From the NCBI GenBank assembly GCA_014904845.1, contig MU119208.1, positions 248,001 through 312,000 of the forward strand: a stretch of 64,000 bases of DNA, in the 5' to 3' direction. The position numbers were made by a program, and so were the translations under genes. Below are positions 32,301 through 43,682 of this stretch, in pieces. The DNA comes from Acephala macrosclerotiorum. Lineage: Eukaryota; Ascomycota; Leotiomycetes; Helotiales; Mollisiaceae. Below the pieces are notes generated by a model. It was given only the letters and a program-made list of their open reading frames with translations. It was not told the DNA's origin and did not search any database. Position 1 is the first letter of the stretch; every line of letters begins with the position of its first letter.

Positions 32301-32523
32301 TGACAAGATGCACCACCCAGACACCAGCCATAATACTGGCAGTGCCGGCCTCCAAGGAAGCCTCTTCACTCTTCAATGTGAAGCTTCAACACTACGACCG
32401 ACGACGACGACGACGTCGAGAAGCCGACAGCGACACCGAGCTTCCATTCAGCGCTCTTCTCGACCCCTCAGTCCGATACCCAGCCTCCACGGCGAGCTCG
32501 GTTGACCGAACAGATCTGCCACG
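29373..32523. other. Intergenic, divergent promoters
   Basis: About 3.1 kb between the kinase and the four-TM protein. The first 450 bases hold minus-strand upstream ORFs likely to lie in the kinase leader. The ORF at 30752-31285 has no family resemblance. The last 300 bases are a leader with a short CGA run near 32397-32413. Confidence 0.4.
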
Positions 32524-33448
32524 ATGTTCAAAATCCCGCATTTTCGGAGGAAGTGGAAGTGGCCCAATGTTCTGATTATCTTGATGATACTCGAGCTAGG
32601 AGGCACGGTGGCAGGATTAGCATTATTTGGGATTGCAGACCCGGACTTGTTCCGCACCAAACTCTGGGCAGTGGGTGGGAACAATGGATTCAATTCGAGT
32701 CCGACGGAAATCTTATACGCATATGCGAACCACCGGCCCATACCCTCGATACCTTTTGTATGGTCGCAAACGTAGGTCTACCAGTTCTGATATCTGCAGG
32801 AGGAATACTTACTAACTACCTCATAGCTTAACCTCCTTCAACGTAGCAATCTCCGTCCTCTCAATGTTCATCCTCCTCGTCAAAGTCGTTATGTTCACCC
32901 TCCACTGCTGGTACCCCCTCCTCGGCACAATCACCAACGCCGTCATCACCGCTCTATGGCTAGTAAGCATGTACGGACAAATGGGACCCGATCACTCAGA
33001 TCCCAAACACAAATCCAACATTGCCTGGTACATCACAAAGAGCTGTTCATACGCCGATGCTAGCGGTTACCACCACTACTGCAATATGGCAAAGGGAACA
33101 TTTGCCACTACCGTTCTCATGATGTACGTTTCTCCCTTCCCCTCCCCCATTTATATCAATCCCAGAAGCTAACACCTCTCCTCTAGGGTGATATTCTTCT
33201 TCAACTTCCTCCTAGGAATCTACTCCCTCATCCCAACCCCCGGCGAACGCGCCGCCTCAAAAATAGAAGTCGACGACATGCAAATGAAGACCTCACCCGT
33301 CTCATCCGACGGCCGCTCAGATAAAGAATGGGAGATGAAGGCTGTACCGAGGACACCATATACACCGAGGACGTTGGCGTTCAATACTCTGGATAGACAG
33401 TTACCGTTACGGGCTTCAACTGCGCCGGATCCGAGGTGGGCGAGATAA
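32524..33448 (+). CDS. Four-TM MARVEL-like membrane protein (3 exons)
   Basis: Exons are 32524-32771, 32827-33123 and 33187-33448, with introns GTAGGT...CATAG and GTACGT...CTCTAG; the protein has 268 residues. Four hydrophobic segments are evident: VLIILMILELGGTVAGLALF, NVAISVLSMFILLVKVVMF, LGTITNAVITALWLVSMYG and TTVLMMVIFFFNFLLGIYS. The loop between the third and fourth segments has three Cys (SCSYADASGYHHYCN). The tail is polar and cytosolic with several Ser/Thr-Pro sites (VPRTPYTPRT). Topology and loop layout resemble fungal MARVEL-type proteins of the plasma membrane. Function is unknown. The third exon begins within the fourth membrane segment, so skipping it would destroy the fold. Confidence 0.85.
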
Positions 33449-34616
33449 GGATTATTGGGGTTCTTGATGCGAGACTTATGAGTTATCCCTTTGGGGAGGA
33501 AGGAGAGCAGTTAAGGTCCATTTCGGTCCTCCGAAGGTCTCAAATCTCATTCTCAGCAATGGATTGAGAACTACAACACAAAAGTCATGAGCACAAAAAA
33601 ACTCTCACGACTTGTTGGTACAGCTACATACATCCGACATTCTAATTTTTCCTACCTGTTTCTGGGTTTATTCAGGTTTAGGCTGTTCTTTTCTTCTTGT
33701 GTATAGGTCTACAGTATCATAGTGTGACGAAGAAGTCGAGAATAAATGCAAATAAATCAAACTCACTTACCCTCTTTTTAAAACTATCAGGCCCTCTTAG
33801 CCGTGAAGCACTGAAGTTGTTTATGCCTGAATCATGAATACGGATGTGGCATCAGATTTCCTTGGTAGTGCAATAGCATGAAATGCGGTGGGTCTCGAAC
33901 ATAGCACCGCGCTTAGAAAAGGGGGGGAGCAAAAGCGTCACGTTTCATCAGATCACATCAACCCTTTTCACATCACAAGCATAACCGCTCCCTCAAAACT
34001 CACTCCACTTTCGAGCTCACAACTCACCTTATCCCTCAGATTGTTCCAAGTTATTACCCGTTCAAGTTTCACAAGCACAAGTCACAGGCCAAATCAGCAC
34101 TCCAAAGTTCATGCAAATCAATTTCCCATTAATAAAATCCCAACCTGAATTATCACCCATCTGAAGAAATCTCCGAATTCTATCTTCCGCTAGAATCCAG
34201 CATGACTAGAAGCCTGCACCTTGAAGATCTGATATCGATCTTCCGTGCCTGAGATGTGTGCCAGTGATAGACCTTCTGATATGTATGTTCCTCAATATGT
34301 ATGTTTGGATACCTTTGCATGAACTCGGGGAATATTTTGGCGTCGTTGAAATGTGAAACATAAGTTGGGCAAGGGGTGAGAGGGTCGAGGGATGTTTGTG
34401 GTGTAGATTGGGAATGGTGTGAAAATTGGTGGTCGCAGATGCATAATGCGATGTTGAAAATTGTGGACGAGAATTTCGAAGCGAATGTCGACCATCGAAG
34501 TATCCGAAGGAAGTCGAGATGGATGGCTATATCGAAGTCCTGCGACAAGACCGAGAGAGAGAACGCTCGAGATATTTTGAGAATCGCTAAGGCGAAGGCA
34601 GAAGGTCATGAATTGT
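33449..34616. other. Convergent intergenic region
   Basis: About 1.2 kb between two converging genes. A plus-strand ORF (34376-34708) and opposing minus-strand ORFs overlap here, but neither has a plausible start context, introns or a family motif. Confidence 0.4.
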
Positions 34617-37272
34617 TCATACATGAAGGCCGTGGCCGCTGTATCTGTCCCTTCGGTACCATTGATACTTGTCGCTCTCTCGAGTCTCTCCAGCTGGCTT
34701 GCAGGTAATTCTCTCGAACTCCTTCTCCTTCAAGACGTCGGGGGCTCTCCCCCGCATGCCTGTCAAGCCGCGCAACTCCTCGGGCTGGAGTGGTCGTTGG
34801 CGCTCCTGGGTCTCTCTGTCGTAGGGATCTGGATTATTCTCGCTTACCACAGTCATATCTGACTTTCGAAGCTCATCCAGATTAGCAGCCATCTGTTCGA
34901 TGTCATGCATATAAAAGTCAACCTCGACTGCCTTTCGAAGGTCGGTCCTATTCCATTCCCTAATCGTCTTGATTTGAGGATTTAGCCCACTGTTGTCTGC
35001 CTCAAACCTCACATCAGTGAGCCACCCCTTGACGATGATTCGCTTCTTGGTTTTGTAATGGTCATGCTCTCGACGGAGTGCGTATGTGAGTCTGCACCCA
35101 TAGCATTTCTCAATGGAAAGGTATCGCTGGTTAACAAGTCGAACAGGTGTATCGCCATTTGAGAAGAAGACGCCTAGCTGGTCATCTCCACATTCAATGC
35201 AATGGAACATGCGATCCCACCTATTTCACTGTAAGCAGCCATCAAGAAGCAACAAGATCACGGATGCTTACCACTTCGGAGTGATGAAGTAACATTGGTG
35301 CTTCTTGAATTGCTCTGGGAAGCCAAGAGTCAATGGATACTCCACCATGGCGGCGACCTCGACGGCTTTGGTGTCTGGGAACCAGAACGAGTTCAAAGTC
35401 CAACCAACTTTCCAACAAGGCGTCTTCTCTAGCCACTGTCGAAACATGGTATGTGGGCTCTGGAGATCGATATTCTGAGCTCGTGCCTTCTCGATGATTC
35501 GCTTAGCAAGGGACCAGATGCCACGGCGGGTATCCATCTGGGTGTTGTCCCAGCTCACGCCGTACCTTCCCACAAAGTGCTCATTGTCGGGCCCCAGATG
35601 ATACATGGGGTAGAAGTCCAATGAGACCGAATGCTCTTTGCCTTTAAGTCGGTCTACCTTGAGGATGTCAAGCAGTCTCAAGCCTGTGCCAAGGTGCATC
35701 AGTTGGCAATTGTAAATGCCAAGTACCTCGAGCTTCGACATCTGAGGGATCAAGAGCTCGAGGACGTTGATGTTTAGAAAGGGGACTCTGTGGAAGTGCA
35801 CATTTCTCAACGACGGGCCGAAGTTCAGGACGGATAGGCCTTCTATTGTTAGCATGGGTGACGAGAGTGTGGAGAAGTGAAACTCACCCAACAAGCGGAG
35901 GTTCCTGACCTGCTCAGCATATGTTGCAGGACCCTGTGGTCTTCGAACTGGGGTGATGACCAAGTGAGCTGAGACCGAGCCAGCGTGAAAGGTATCGAAG
36001 CTGGACCCATCTTGCGTTCGACCCTTGTCGCAGTTATTGAAGTAGCCAGATGTCATATCCCAGATGTCCTAAATATACGTTAGTAATTTGCAATACAAAC
36101 ACTCATTCCTTGTGTTGGAATGGCATGGGATCGGATAGTGAAACATACAAGAAGCCCACTGATCAGCTGGAACATCTGCTGACAAGTTGCAGACAATCGC
36201 CATAACGCACTGTGGTGTTTGAAGACGTCCCTGAGGACCAAGAAAGCAACATCATTGACGTTGAAGAGTCGCTTGAATATGCTAGATTCCTGATTGACTC
36301 TGAGCAATTTGAGAACTCCTCGAGATGGATGCTCGTTGAGAGTATAGGGAGCCTTATTGAGGATTAGCATTTTAGTGGTTGAATAATACAATTGAGTTAG
36401 GTATTTCATCTTACCAAGGTTACCAACTTGTCGGAAACACCGGTCCATGGCCAGCCCTTGCAAGCAGCATCAACTCTCTCTTTGAGTAAATCCGCATCCG
36501 TCTTGACTGGAGTAGGGTCGATCCAGACTTGATGCTCAGGAGTGGTACAAACTGGCGCAGGGTCCCAATCCCCGCTTCCTGTCCCCCAGCTCTGCACGAA
36601 CGGCTTCTTGGTCAATGGACCTCTCTTGGTGGGTTTCGGTGCTGCCTTTTGGGTGGTAGGCGCGGCCACAGTAGCCCGGGTATTTGGCTGCACTGCTAGC
36701 GGGACAGCGGGCGCAAATGCAGATGTCGAAATCTCTGGTGACACCGCCTGCGGGATGACAGGAGCAGGCGCATCAGCCCAAGTCTCTTGCTGTACAGTTT
36801 GCGGGACGAGAGGGAATGAGATATCTGACCAAGGACGTGGTGGGGTGGTAGACAATGTAGGAGTAGATACATCAATCAAGGCATCCTGAGAGGAACTGAA
36901 ACTGGTATCGCTCTCTAGAGCAGGAGAAACCTGGCGGACTTCGAAGTTCGTAACTGGCTGGGACTCGACATCTTGCCTAGTGATGGCAGATTGTTGAGCC
37001 CAGAACTGTTCCTCGGGAGACGAGATGATAGGCTTCTCGGTGCTGGGGATGTACAGTGGTGGGAACTCTGAGTCGAGTATATTCGAAGACATATTGTTAG
37101 TTGTAACATAGTTAGCCTCCCATGTCTGCGGAGTAGTTGTTGCGAAAGGTTCAGTCCCAGCAGGAGAGTCGACAACCCAATCTTGGCTACCATTTGCTGC
37201 GATAATTGCCTTCATGGAGATTCTGCCATTGCGAGAGCTGCGGTTTCCAGCTGTGGATCTCTTCGAGACCAT
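34617..37272 (-). CDS. F-box-like protein of unknown function (5 exons)
   Basis: Exons are 37272-36415, 36352-36149, 36068-35888, 35842-35272 and 35220-34617; the joined frame gives 805 residues. Residues 1-250 are low-complexity (Ser/Thr/Pro/Ala, with repeated VPQAV/VPLAV/IPQAV-like phrases) and are probably disordered. Exon 2 carries an F-box-like helix pair, FNVNDVAFLVLRDVF followed by ALWRLSATCQQMFQLI. The remainder shows leucine-rich strands (LRNVHFHRVPFLNINVLELL, KLEVLGIYNCQLMHL) and a C-terminal C-x2-C pair near HCIECGDD with a later EKCYGC. This suggests a substrate adaptor of an SCF-type ligase or a lineage-specific relative of one, which is inference. Intron 3 (35843-35887, 45 nt, with GCTAAC before CAATAG) is a multiple of three and open, so retention would add 15 residues. 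Confidence 0.78.
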
Positions 37273-39843
37273 TTTGGAAGTAAGATTACGTCCTGAGAAG
37301 GTTAGCTTCTTTCCAAAGCTTGAAGGAGTGTTCGGGTTCAGGAAATTAAGGGTAGATTTGGATGGATTATGAATGAATGGAGTTCGGGATGTTTGTCAAG
37401 CGTAATGATGTTTAGCTTGGCCGAGGCTCAAGGTGTTGTGTGGGAAGGAGTTTAGTGTAAAAGTGTGGGAAATATATGTGAACGTACCTTGAGTATGAAG
37501 TAATTGAAAAAAAGAGGAAAGTTCGGATTTATGTGGTCGGTAAAAGTTGAATGTCGTGAAACCGACGGATTCTTTTGTCGGTTGTTAGCTTCTACTATTG
37601 TTGGTAGATGAAGTAGGATGAAATCGGTGGTGTAGTACCATACGATGAACTTGACTCGTACGATAAAACAGACGGGGTTGAGAAGGCAATGAATTGGGTA
37701 GGAATATGTATTGCTCGAAGGTAGAAGGTATGGTGTATGAGGTAGAATGACCCCAAGTTGAGGATGACGCGGAAGGATAGGAACGAAAGTGCAGGTTGTT
37801 GGTGTAGATGAAAGAAGGGTTGTGCGGAGGCTGTGAGGTTGCAAGTTGAATTGTAATGAACAAATATTTAACTGTATGGGAAGGCGGTCTCGTAGAAGCT
37901 CGAAAGGATAGAGAGTGTGTGAAGTTGTACTTGAATAATAGCGGATAAAATATGAATGTTGGTTGGTGAAGAGACGAAGACGAGCCGTGAAGAATAGCGA
38001 ACGCTAAAATGGTATGGATGAATTGAAGTGTGAAAGGGAAGGAGCGGCGTGGGAGTACTGAGTCGTGTTTTGGGAAGGGGAATATTGGGTTGGACAAGTG
38101 GTGGAAGAGGAAAGGGCGACCACTTACCAAAATTTGACGCGTTGCAATTGAGGTAGTCGAAGAAAAGTATCTCGACTCCCGATTGCAAGAATATCAAACT
38201 TGATGCAGTGCAACTGCAGCGACTGCAGACCAAATGCGGCTGAGCTTGGAGTAGAAGTAAAAATGCTGTATGTTGAATAAAGAGTGCGTATGATCGTGGG
38301 GGTAGAGATCAGAAGACGACGGGGTAGGTAGAAGTGTGCTGTGAAGATCGTTGAAGGTGGCAACTTATGTTGATGTGAATGAATGTTGTAATGAAGGAGT
38401 GTGCAAGAGACCGAAGGAAGTTGACCAAAAGTCGTCAGTCCAAATGAAGGTTGAAGAAGTTGTTGTAGAAGGAAGGAAAGAAAAGAAGGTGGGAAGGAAC
38501 GATCCCTTCTATTTAAGCTCGGCATAGAGGGCAACGAGGCTGCGGCTTGGTCGACCGGATTGGCCTGGTCAACCGGATTAGCCTGGTCGACCGGATTAGC
38601 CTGGTCGACCGCAGCCTGATCGACCAAAGACGTCAGCGAAGCGATATAGTCACTTGAAACGGAAGGTGGGAGCTCGCTTTAGATACAGATATAGCGTCGA
38701 CATCGGTCTTCACCTTAAGCCATACGTAGTCAAGCAGTACTGTGAGACACATGTACTTGTACAAAGGCAATTCAGAGGAACCTAAATCAAATGTTTGTCC
38801 TTGATCTATAAGTTCAACAGCGCTCGTGTAACAGACATCCTTAAGGAAGCGAAAACGATTCGTTCTCAAAAAGATAGAGAGCAAGAGGTAGCCTGATGTA
38901 TCGAAACTAGCATTAGCATATGCATGACAAGCCTAGCAGAGCTCAAACCTAGACACCACATAAAGCAAAGCAGGCACGACGTCCAAAGTCAATAATTCAA
39001 CAATGCTTCGCAGAAAAGGAGCAAGAAAAGCAGGCTGTCAAAATCCGGCAGACATGTCAAAGCCAACATCTACTCTGACGTATCCGTTCTCCATAGCTCA
39101 GCACCAGATGAAGGTAAGACGATGCTTCACAACAAAATAGCAACAAAGCCAGAAATTCAAAGGCATGTAGATGCATCACAGTCAGCATTCTCTCACACCA
39201 GTCAGCCGTTCAAAGCTCACTTCCAATGCAACACAGAGTAAGAGCAAAACGATAATTGACAAGACTGTAACAATATTTGAGGTAGTGAGTCGGATAGTAC
39301 ATATACAATTCTCATTTGCTTGTTATGCACTCTGATCACACGATTCACAGACTAAATGGCACAAACTCGCAACTAATCACATGACCCGAGAGGAATCTTC
39401 TTGAAGTGAATTCACAATGTTACAGCACTCATATGAAGACAATGATTGAGGCTCAAAGAGCTCAAGCTATTCAAACCATGTTCAAGTAGATCTTGCCTGG
39501 TGATTGGCATCAAAAGTTCAAGAAAAGTACCTGACTCAAAGCTCCGCAACTTTGCAGAGCTGCTTGCTGAAGTTGCAATTCGACCAACTCCCAAATCCAA
39601 TAGAGACAACATCAAAAGCAGTCTTGCCATCCCAGAGATCGATTCAACTGAAGCTGTGCTGAGGTATCTCAAATTCTAGAACCTTTAGAGGCCATTGTCA
39701 AAGAATTCTGCGTAAATTGTCAATCCCATTGTCAACCGGAGCCATCATATAGCCGAGAGAAGCTGTGAACAATTAGTGTCGAGTCAGGTATCGACTTGCC
39801 CTTTGGCTCTGCAGATTATAAACTCCAATAAGAGTTGGTGGCC
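37273..39843. other. Intergenic, pyrimidine-rich on the minus strand, with tandem repeat
   Basis: About 2.6 kb. From 37300 to 38500 the minus strand is very C/T-rich, producing long but low-complexity minus-strand ORFs (Ser/Leu/Pro/Thr). I read it as promoter and leader of the F-box-like gene. Further right (38640-39700) the plus strand is A-rich. An 18-bp tandem repeat lies at 38546-38627. Confidence 0.45.
38546..38627. repeat. 18-bp tandem repeat, about 4.5 copies
   Basis: Units of the form CCTGGTCGACCGGATTAG. Copies 1-3 span 38546-38563, 38564-38581 and 38582-38599 with one to three differences. A shortened fourth unit starts at 38600 and a degenerate fifth at 38615. On the minus strand one frame reads repeated VDQANP. 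Confidence 0.9.
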
Positions 39844-40263
39844 TTATCTTAATACCCGTATGGCCTGACGATCATCTGCATACAACTCAATTGTTTTTCG
39901 CGAGTCCTGATACGCTCCCTCAGATATCGTCTGCAGGTTGTCGGCAGTCATCAATTCGTCGAGGGCTGCTGCCGTGTCGCCGTTGACCGCCACAGCATGT
40001 CCGCCCTTGCACCTCACAGGCTGCATCATGACATGACCACCAGAAGCAATGCCAGGCATGAAGAAATGTAGACCCGTGGTAAACGGCGAGGCTGGAGATC
40101 TTGAAACAAGCTGCTTTTCTTCTGGTGTTCGAAATGTGTGGTCGTACGGGAGATATAGCGATATTGCTATGCAGCGATCTAGACACGGACTCAATAAAAG
40201 CTTCGGATTCGAGTGGAGCGCGAAGGATTTATTGCAAAATCTTATTCTTGGCCACTTTTTCAA
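39844..40263 (-). CDS. Hypothetical ORF, weak
   Basis: A 139-codon minus-strand ORF with some protein-like composition (GGHAVAVNGDTAAALDELMT, ISEGAYQDSRKTIELY). I recognise no family and find no splice-supported upstream exon. An opposing plus-strand ORF (40049-40372) overlaps it. It may be a lineage-specific gene, the last exon of one, or chance. Confidence 0.2.
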   Translation of the reverse strand: MKKWPRIRFCNKSFALHSNPKLLLSPCLDRCIAISLYLPYDHTFRTPEEKQLVSRSPASPFTTGLHFFMPGIASGGHVMMQPVRCKGGHAVAVNGDTAAALDELMTADNLQTISEGAYQDSRKTIELYADDRQAIRVLR

Positions 40264-41828
40264 GATGACTGGAGGTCAATTCAGGGTTGAAGAGCTAATG
40301 GGGCGACAGCTTGGCGCTAGACCCATCGCTGCCGGGGGTTTTGCAGAGTGGTTCTGGACTGGGGGACATTAGCGGCCCGGGGAGATGAGGTATGAAATGA
40401 AAGAAGCGCCTGTGGACGATGCAACTGTGCGAGGGACAGAGAAGATTTCATCATATCCTTCTTCCACCAGACCAGCACTTGTCCGAATCGTCTAATGATG
40501 GCGGCGCATTTACGTGACGGTGCCCAGAGAGAGTCGTGCGATGAGCATACGGAGTACACTCTTGCTGAAACGAAACAAGAGTGCCGATTTCTGGTGGCCG
40601 CGAATACCCATTATTATGCATGCAGCCTGCGAGGGCCACGAGAAGGGCCAATCCCGCCATCTCTGAGTGGTGTGGCTCGATAGTGTGCATTAGACGATTT
40701 ACTCAGGAGTCAGGACCCCTTACTTTGCTAGTATTTGGCTTGGTTACCGAGTATGGTAGTGAGTACTGTGGAGCATCAAAATGTATGAATGGTCAAACCT
40801 CCAATTGCAAATTGTGAACTGCAGACGGTTGTTACGATCCGATATCAAATATCAGGAGGAAGATTACGGAGGTATGGGGAGTTGACAAGCGCCGGCTGCG
40901 TTGCTGGCCAAAGAACCCGAGGCCAAAGCTCTCTCTCTCATCTGGTTTTGGCGGAGGCGTCAAATTTCCTGGGGCTTCTTTGGGTATCGGGCGAGTCCAG
41001 CACGAAGAATTCTGGCGCTGTCGGGGTCTGGGGGTTGTTGAGTCAGCAAGATTCCAGCAACCTGACAGTCTGACGCGGACAGGAGAGGTGAGGAGGGTAG
41101 CAGAGCATACCGTAGGGTGAACAGCCCTTCCTCAGATGCGGTGCGGGTACGAGAAACGGGAGGCGTAGGCGTCATGACAAAATTCTGGGCAGGGCATGTG
41201 AACATTGTAATGCAGCCTGTTGAGCTTGAGCTCTGCACTTCTCGACCTCGTCTGGCCCTTGGCTGAGTGCTGTCGTCCAATGAGTAACTTGGATGCACTT
41301 GGGTCTGCCTTGCGGGACAAGGCGTCGCTGCATTCACGACAAGGTGCTCGCATGATCAGTCAATGTCGATCGTGCAACTCTAGATGGCGTGAGGTCCATC
41401 GCAGGTTGGGCAAGAGCGAGGGCGGCCTCGAGCATGTTCTGTCTTCCAGCTCTGTCGAGAATAGATAAATAAATGGTCGTTCGTTCATGCATCGCGCTCC
41501 AGTGCCGGCCGGAGAGTACGCAGCTGGGCCTTGCTTCGCGTGTAGAAATTGTGTCTCGGAGTGTGGGACGGTGGTGGCCGCGGTGCTCGTGCCATGCTGG
41601 TCGACTGAAGCCAGCCTCGATCAGCGTGCAGGCGTGAATGTTCAATTTCGGAAAAAGCGCGCTAAGGAAACGCCCCTGCAGCCTACACTACAAAAGTCCA
41701 ATGCTCCTCCCGTGAAAAATCTTCTTTCCTCATCGTCTTCACGCTTTGACAGGATCAATATTTTCTTCATCCAGCTTCATCAAGATACCCATTTGTAATA
41801 CCAGTACTTGTTCATTCACACCATCAAC
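40264..41828. other. Intergenic, promoter of the PH-domain gene
   Basis: About 1.5 kb with overlapping short ORFs on both strands and no supported gene. The last 150 bases are a pyrimidine-rich leader ending in CATCAACATG. Confidence 0.4.
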
Positions 41829-43682
41829 ATGTCTGCCGTCGAAGCAACCAAGCCGGTCGAGGAGCCTGTTGTTGCTCCCACCGAAACCGCCACTGAAGCT
41901 CCCGCTGTCAGCGAGACCGCCCCTGTCGAGACTGCTGCTGAGCCTGCTACCACTGAGGTACCAGCTGCTGTAGCTCCAGAAACCACTGAGACCACCGAGG
42001 CTGCACCCGTCGTTGAGGAGGTCAAGCCTATCGAGGAGGGTGTTTTGGGCACCAAGGGACCTGGCTTCATCAAGTAAGTCGATTCAGTCTATTCGATCTA
42101 CATTCACGCGCATCTGCGAACATCAGTGTCGCCACGGCTCTGCATTCTTGGTTATGACTGCAATGATCCTTCTTTTGGCATGCGGCTGTGGATTTTACGC
42201 GAGGCTGCATAGCTTCAACTACCTGGATAGGAGAGTCGACAATGAGACCTTTTATTTTCTATCAACAACTATCTGCGGTGTCAATTTGTCAACAATTACT
42301 AACGTTTCCTTGCAGGAACCTCTTCTTCGACAAGAAGTTTTTCTGGTTCGGAACTGAGGCTGTTGAGAGCAAGGCTTTGGCTAGCTACCTCCGTGGTGAG
42401 AAGAACCAGGAGGCTGCTCAGAAGAACATCGCTTGGGCTACATTCACTGGAAAGGGTCTCCTGTACTTCAGCAAGGGCAAGGCTTCTGACAAGGCCTCCC
42501 CAGCTGGCGTCATCAACCTAGTAAGTCTATTTCAGCTCGACTAATCATTGCAACAATCAGCTGACGGTATTCTTCTAGTCCGAAGTTTCCGATATCGTCG
42601 AGGATGGTACCGACAAGTTTGCATTCACCTATGATGGACACAAGCACACTTTCGAGGCCAGCACCCTTGCTGAGCGTGATAACTGGGTCGCCGTCTTGAA
42701 GGTTAAGACTGCCGAGGCTAAGGAGCTCGCAACCACTGTCCCCGAGACCGAGGAATACAAGAAGTCTCTCGCTGAATATGCTCCCAAGACTCCCGTCGTC
42801 GCAGCCGCTGTCCCTAAGGAGGAGAAGAAGGAAGAGAAGGCCGAAGAGGTGAAGGAGGCCAAGGAAGAGGAGAATAAGGAAATCAAGGACGAGAAGAAGG
42901 ATACCCGCAAGAGCAGAAGCGCATCCCGCAAGCGCGCTTCCATCTTCGGTTCTATCCCAGGCTTTGGCAAGAAGGAGGAGAAGACTGAAACACCCAAGGA
43001 GGATGCTGTCGTCGCACCTGCTGCTGAGGGGGATGCTGCACCTGTCGAGCCGGTCGCTGCCGCAGAGACCACTGAGGAGGCTGCCCCAGTCACAGAGGCT
43101 ACCCCAGCTTCCCCAACTGAGAAGCCAGCTCCCGTCAAGCGCAACAGCATCTTCGGCACCTTGAAGTTCGGAAAGAAGGATAAGACTGAGGCTGAAGCCG
43201 CACCAGCTGTTCCTGCTAAGGATGCTGCTGAGCCAGTCAGCGAGACTGCCCCAGTCATCCCCGCCGTCGAGGCCAGTGAGCCACTTGCTACTGATGTCTC
43301 TTCTCCAGCCACCGTCCCAACTGAGACCACCGAGACTCCAGTCACCAACGGCGAGACCAAGGTTGAGGCCCCAGCCACCAAGACCGATAAGCGCAAGAGC
43401 TCTCTTCCATTCTTCAACAAGAAGGATAAGGCGCCTGCCACTGAGGAGGGAGAGACTGCCGAGAAGCCAAAGTCCCCTGGCTTTTCTTTCTCTACACTTC
43501 GCAAGACCATCAAGGGCAAGAGCTCTCCCAAGGCCGAGAAGGCTGCTGAGAAGCCAGCTGAAGCTGAGGCTTCCACCGAGACTCCTGCCGCCGCTGAGTC
43601 AACCCCAGCTGCTGCTCCCGTTGTGTCCGAGCCTGAGCCAGTTGTTCCTCAGTCCACCCCGCAAGTGACTGCTTCCGCCTAA
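41829..43682 (+). CDS. MEU6-type PH-domain protein with Lys/Ala/Glu-rich repeats
   Basis: Exons are 41829-42073, 42316-42520 and 42579-43682; intron 1 is long for this window (242 nt, GTAAGT...TGCAG), intron 2 is 58 nt; 517 residues. Residues 1-80 are Ala/Thr/Glu/Pro-rich. A PH domain follows (about 80-195: GPGFIKNLFFDKKFFWFG, AWATFTGKGLLYFSKGK, FTYDGHKHTFEASTLAERDN, WVAVLKVK); the final Trp helix is present. This matches the fungal meiotic expression up-regulated protein 6 PH family. The C-terminal 320 residues are charged and low-complexity but carry three similar basic-hydrophobic modules, RKRASIFGSIPGFGKK (about 267), VKRNSIFGTLKFGKK (about 335) and KRKSSLPFFNKK (about 420). Strong codon regularity and a rich leader suggest high expression. 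PH lipid specificity cannot be read. Confidence 0.9.

Noticed and set aside
37452..38627. Several minus-strand ORFs of 120-180 codons
   Set aside because: Composition is Ser/Leu/Pro/Thr low complexity caused by C/T-rich DNA, the ORFs overlap each other in different frames, and no splice-supported structure exists.
40049..40372. A 107-codon plus-strand ORF
   Set aside because: It overlaps an equally plausible minus-strand ORF, with no family match and no introns; only the minus-strand one was kept, at low confidence.
42629..43576. A 315-codon Ala/Ser/Thr-rich minus-strand ORF opposite the PH-domain gene
   Set aside because: It is a mirror of the Lys/Glu/Ala/Pro repeats on the sense strand, which has correct introns and a PH domain.
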